Assembly (NCBI GenBank): GCA_964448395.1
Contig: CAYUWM010000063.1
Coordinates: forward strand, 1-7,677
Length of the DNA stretch: 7,677 bases
From: CAYUWM01 sp964448395
GTDB lineage: Bacteria; Chloroflexota; Dehalococcoidia; E44-bin15
Reading direction: 5' to 3'
Shown: in pieces, positions 5,602 through 7,677 of the stretch
How the letters are laid out: every line of letters begins with the position of its first letter
Position numbering within the stretch: position 1 is the stretch's first letter
Translations under genes and position numbers: made by a program
The notes under the pieces: generated by a model
Told to the model about the DNA's origin: nothing
The model's input: only the letters and a program-made list of their open reading frames with translations
The model's database searches: none

Positions 5602-6210
5602 GTGGATTTCGAGACCATTACCTTGAAGAAAACAGACCACATCGCCACCATCACCCTGAACCGTCCCGATAATATGAATGCCCTCAATATAACAATGCTG
5701 CACGAATTGATAGCGGCAGTTAACGATATATCCAATGACGATGATGTTCGTGTGATGGTCCTCGCCGCCGCCGGCAAGGTGTTCTGCTCCGGCGCCGATG
5801 TGAGCGAGGGGGGTAAGACCAGCGGCCTGAGCGGAACACCCAACGAGATGCGCCGCAATTTGCAGGAGACCTATCAGAGTGTGGCCCTGGGTCTTCGCAG
5901 ATTGAACAAGCCGACTATCGCCATGGTCAACGGTGCCGCCGTGGGGGCNNNNNNNNNNNNNNNNNNNNNNNNNNNNNNNNNNNNNNNNNNNNNNNNNNNN
6001 NNNNNNNNNNNNNNNNNNNNNNNNNNNNNNNNNNNNNNNNNNNNNNNNCAGACGTCCAAGATGATGGCCTACCGGGCACTTGACACCGACCTCGAAGCGG
6101 CGCTGGAGATGTCTGCCGCCTATCAGGCGCTGGCACTGAGCTCCGAAGACCACCGCGAGGGCGTGAACGCCTTTATGGAAAAGCGGGAAGCCCGGTTTAA
6201 AGGGAAATAG
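5602..6210 (+). CDS. Enoyl-CoA hydratase/isomerase (crotonase) family protein, interrupted by an N gap
   Basis: Crotonase-fold enzymes act on acyl-CoA thioesters by hydration, isomerisation or related reactions; the exact substrate cannot be read here. The left part (residues 1-115) shows the typical start ATITLNRPDNMNALN, the oxyanion-hole segment VFCSGADVSEG at 60-70, and LNKPTIAMVNGAAVG at 101-115. The right part (53 residues) has the family C-terminus with LEAALEMSA and EDHREGVNAFMEKREARFKGK. Between them 100 N replace the segment holding the second oxyanion glycine and the usual catalytic Glu positions, so activity cannot be judged. As written it totals 202 codons, well short of the usual 255-265, so the real gap is probably near 300 bases. 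The GTG start at 5602 has AGGAGG eight bases upstream. The gene precedes prs by 21 bases and is probably cotranscribed with it, though I see no metabolic link. Confidence 0.88.
   Translation: MDFETITLKKTDHIATITLNRPDNMNALNITMLHELIAAVNDISNDDDVRVMVLAAAGKVFCSGADVSEGGKTSGLSGTPNEMRRNLQETYQSVALGLRRLNKPTIAMVNGAAVGXXXXXXXXXXXXXXXXXXXXXXXXXXXXXXXXXXQTSKMMAYRALDTDLEAALEMSAAYQALALSSEDHREGVNAFMEKREARFKGK
5949..6048. other. Assembly gap, exactly 100 N
   Basis: Exactly 100 undetermined bases occur inside the crotonase gene. A round 100 is the usual placeholder for a gap of unknown size, so distances across it should not be trusted. The flanks belong to the expected halves of one gene in the same orientation, which supports the scaffold join. 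Confidence 0.95.
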
Positions 6211-6231
6211 AATTTACGAGGAGGAGCTTCT

Positions 6232-7170
6232 TTGGATGAGCTGAAGGTTTTCACCGGGAATGCAAACCCGGCCCTGGCACAGGGCATATGCGATTATCTG
6301 GAAATACCGATGGGCAATGCGGAGGTGTTCCAGTTCAGCAACGAGAATATCTTCGTTCGCATCATGGAGAACGTGCGGGAGTGCGACGTGTTCGTCATCC
6401 AGCCGATCTCGTCCCCGGTAAACACCAGCCTGATGGAGCTGCTCATAATGCTGGATGCCCTGGAGCGGGCCTCGGCGGGGCGCGTCACCGCAGTCATCCC
6501 GTACTACGGCTACGGGCGCACCGATAAAAAGGACCAGCCCCGGGTGCCGATAACCGCCCGACTCATCGCCGATATGCTCACGGCAGCCGGCGCCGACCGC
6601 ATACTGGCTGTCGATCTGCATGCGCCACAGATCCAGGGGTTTTTCACCATCCCGGTGGATGAATTGACCGCGCTGTATATCCTCGGCGGGTATATCCATG
6701 ATAAAAGACTGAAGGATCTGGTGGTGGTGGCCACCGATATCGGCATATCCAAGCGCGCCCGCGACATCGCTGAGAGGCTGGATGCCCCGCTGGCGATCAT
6801 CGAGAAGCGCAGGGTGGGCAATGTCGACAAGACCGAAACCCTCAACATCATCGGCGATGTGAAAGGCAGGTGTGCCCTTACCGTCGACGACGAGATAGAT
6901 ACCGCCGGCTCTCTGGTTCAAGCGGTGGACGCGTTGAAGAAGGCGGGGGCCAAGCAGGTCTACGCCTGCTGCACCCACGCGGTGTTCTCCGGCCCCGCCA
7001 TCGAGCGAATCGCCGCCAGTCCAATCAAGGAGGTCATCGTCACCGATACCATACCTGTCCCCAAAACCAAGCGGAACAAAAAGATCACCGTGTTGTCGGT
7101 GGCGCCGCTGCTGGGTGAGGCGATTCATCGCATCCACTCCGGGCTGTCAGTAGGGGCGATGTTCGAGTAG
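6232..7170 (+). CDS. prs: Ribose-phosphate pyrophosphokinase (PRPP synthetase)
   Basis: Prs transfers pyrophosphate from ATP to ribose 5-phosphate to make PRPP for purine, pyrimidine, histidine, tryptophan and NAD synthesis; it is cytosolic. At 312 aa it has the usual class I length. Visible features are FTGNANPALA at 7-16, VIQPISSPVN at 55-64, MELLIMLDALERASA at 68-82, VIPYYGYGRTDKKD at 88-101, AVDLHAPQIQGFF with His130, the catalytic-loop EKRR with K192 and R194, and the PRPP-binding motif TVDDEIDTAGS at 217-227. Some usually conserved positions differ: RQDR is RTDK (96-99), and the PDxGG pyrophosphate loop reads TDIGI (168-172). The TTG start at 6232 has AGGAGG (6219-6224) seven bases upstream; the ATG at 6236 is out of frame. 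It lies 21 bases after the crotonase gene and 28 before a DUF2007-type gene, so one operon is likely. Confidence 0.94.
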   Translation: MDELKVFTGNANPALAQGICDYLEIPMGNAEVFQFSNENIFVRIMENVRECDVFVIQPISSPVNTSLMELLIMLDALERASAGRVTAVIPYYGYGRTDKKDQPRVPITARLIADMLTAAGADRILAVDLHAPQIQGFFTIPVDELTALYILGGYIHDKRLKDLVVVATDIGISKRARDIAERLDAPLAIIEKRRVGNVDKTETLNIIGDVKGRCALTVDDEIDTAGSLVQAVDALKKAGAKQVYACCTHAVFSGPAIERIAASPIKEVIVTDTIPVPKTKRNKKITVLSVAPLLGEAIHRIHSGLSVGAMFE

Positions 7171-7198
7171 ATCAGGCCAGAGGCAGAGAGGGAACGCA

Positions 7199-7441
7199 AT
7201 GGGCGAGAAAAGTGAAAGGCTGGTGGACGTATATACCGCCTCCGGCGAGGTGGAAGCCTACATCATCAAGGGTAAGCTGGAGAGCCACGGCATACCCTGT
7301 ATCCTGCGGTCTGACGCTGCCGCCTCGGTCCACACCTTCACCGTAGATGGGATGGGACATATAGCCATCTCCGTCCTGGAGTCGGTGGCCGAGGACGCAC
7401 GCAGATTGCTCAACAGCCAGCCACCGGAGACCCGCGACTGA
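7199..7441 (+). CDS. DUF2007-type small protein (putative signal-transducing family)
   Basis: This 80-aa soluble protein resembles the DUF2007 family, a short alpha/beta domain of unknown function. It has the family-like pattern: a strand with Tyr and small residues (VDVYTASGEVEA, 9-20), a helix ending KLESHGIPCILRSD (26-39), a central VDGMGHIAISVL stretch (49-60), and a C-terminal helix with EDARRLLNS (65-73). There is no signal peptide or membrane segment. ATG 7199 has GAGGGA (7188-7193) five bases upstream. It sits between prs and secA, 28 bases after one and 53 before the other, so it is probably expressed with them. The family name is by recall of its pattern and no function is claimed. 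Confidence 0.75.
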   Translation: MGEKSERLVDVYTASGEVEAYIIKGKLESHGIPCILRSDAAASVHTFTVDGMGHIAISVLESVAEDARRLLNSQPPETRD

Positions 7442-7494
7442 AGGAATAGAAGTGCCGCTCTCACTGCATCCCCGACAGGTGAAAAGGTAAAACA

Positions 7495-7677
7495 ATGATC
7501 AACCTCCTTGGCAATATACTGGACTCCAACGAGAAGCAGTTGAAGCGCCTCCAGCCCGTCGTCAAGCGCATCAACGCGCTGGAACCCCAGTTCGAGGCGC
7601 TATCCGACGCTGAGCTTCGCGCTAAGACCGCAGAGTTCCGTTCGAGGCTGGAGGGCGACGAGGATCTGGATGATATA
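7495..7677 (+). CDS. secA: SecA preprotein translocase ATPase, N-terminal fragment (runs off the window)
   Basis: SecA is the ATPase motor that pushes proteins through the SecYEG channel in the inner membrane. Only the first 61 codons are present and the frame is open to the last base. The fragment has the recognisable SecA N-terminus: a short amphipathic start (MINLLGNILDSNEKQLKRLQ), then VKRINALEPQFEALSDAELRAKTAEFRSRL, which matches the helical segment before the first nucleotide-binding domain. The Walker motifs lie beyond the edge. ATG 7495 has AAAAGG (7482-7487) seven bases upstream. It lies 53 bases after the DUF2007-type gene, and I see no clear promoter or terminator in that space, so read-through from prs is possible. 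A complete SecA would be about 800-950 aa. Confidence 0.93.
   Translation, partial: MINLLGNILDSNEKQLKRLQPVVKRINALEPQFEALSDAELRAKTAEFRSRLEGDEDLDDI

Noticed and set aside
5344..6153. A 269-codon minus-strand open frame across rnc, the spacer and the N gap
   Set aside because: It exists partly because N codons are not stops, and it crosses two well-supported genes on the opposite strand.
6214..7137. A 307-codon open frame on the minus strand opposite prs
   Set aside because: It mirrors a high-GC real gene, its protein is rich in Gly, His and Asp without any family motif, and prs on the other strand is certain.
7442..7494. A possible regulatory leader before secA (such as a SecM-like control region)
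   Set aside because: The 53 bases hold no clear hairpin, promoter or small reading frame with an arrest-like motif, only the secA ribosome binding site.
1..7677. A hidden defence, mobile or CRISPR system
   Set aside because: No spaced repeats, integrase, transposase, nuclease-helicase set or toxin-antitoxin pair is visible; nearly all of the window is explained by housekeeping genes.

Overview
The window is a compact, GC-rich bacterial housekeeping region. It probably comes from a Chloroflexota genome, perhaps a Dehalococcoidia-like lineage. That placement rests on gene content and order plus recall of related genomes, not on a search. A run of exactly 100 N (5949-6048) looks like a scaffold-gap placeholder and points to a draft or metagenome assembly. 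Several genes appear to start with TTG or GTG (ksgA, both VTT genes, the crotonase gene and prs).

Layout, left to right. Positions 1-145 are the 3' part of a long, Firmicutes-type SRP RNA whose 5' (Alu) part lies outside the window. A tight plus-strand run follows: ksgA/rsmA (16S rRNA dimethyltransferase), ispE (CDP-ME kinase of the MEP isoprenoid pathway), and two tandem paralogous VTT/DedA-like membrane proteins, all overlapping or nearly touching. These converge on a minus-strand pair: cca (class II tRNA nucleotidyltransferase) followed by a small Cys/His-rich zinc-binding protein that I cannot name. A 65-base divergent promoter region separates cca from rnc (RNase III) on the plus strand. 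After rnc come a crotonase-family (enoyl-CoA hydratase/isomerase) gene interrupted by the N gap, prs (PRPP synthetase), a DUF2007-type small protein, and the first 61 codons of secA, which run off the right edge.

Together the genes cover RNA processing and modification (ksgA, cca, rnc), protein targeting and export (SRP RNA, secA), precursor supply (ispE for isoprenoids, prs for PRPP) and membrane function (VTT pair). I see no CRISPR array, insertion sequence, phage gene, toxin-antitoxin pair or recognisable defence system, and no evidence of a new multi-gene system. The points worth a second look are local. KsgA has Ala in place of the Asn of its NLPY motif. RNase III has Ser where a conserved active-site Asp is expected. 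The cca and rnc promoters lie so close to their start codons that leaderless or nearly leaderless mRNAs are predicted. The zinc protein next to cca is unidentified, and the N gap in the crotonase gene is probably shorter than the DNA it replaces.
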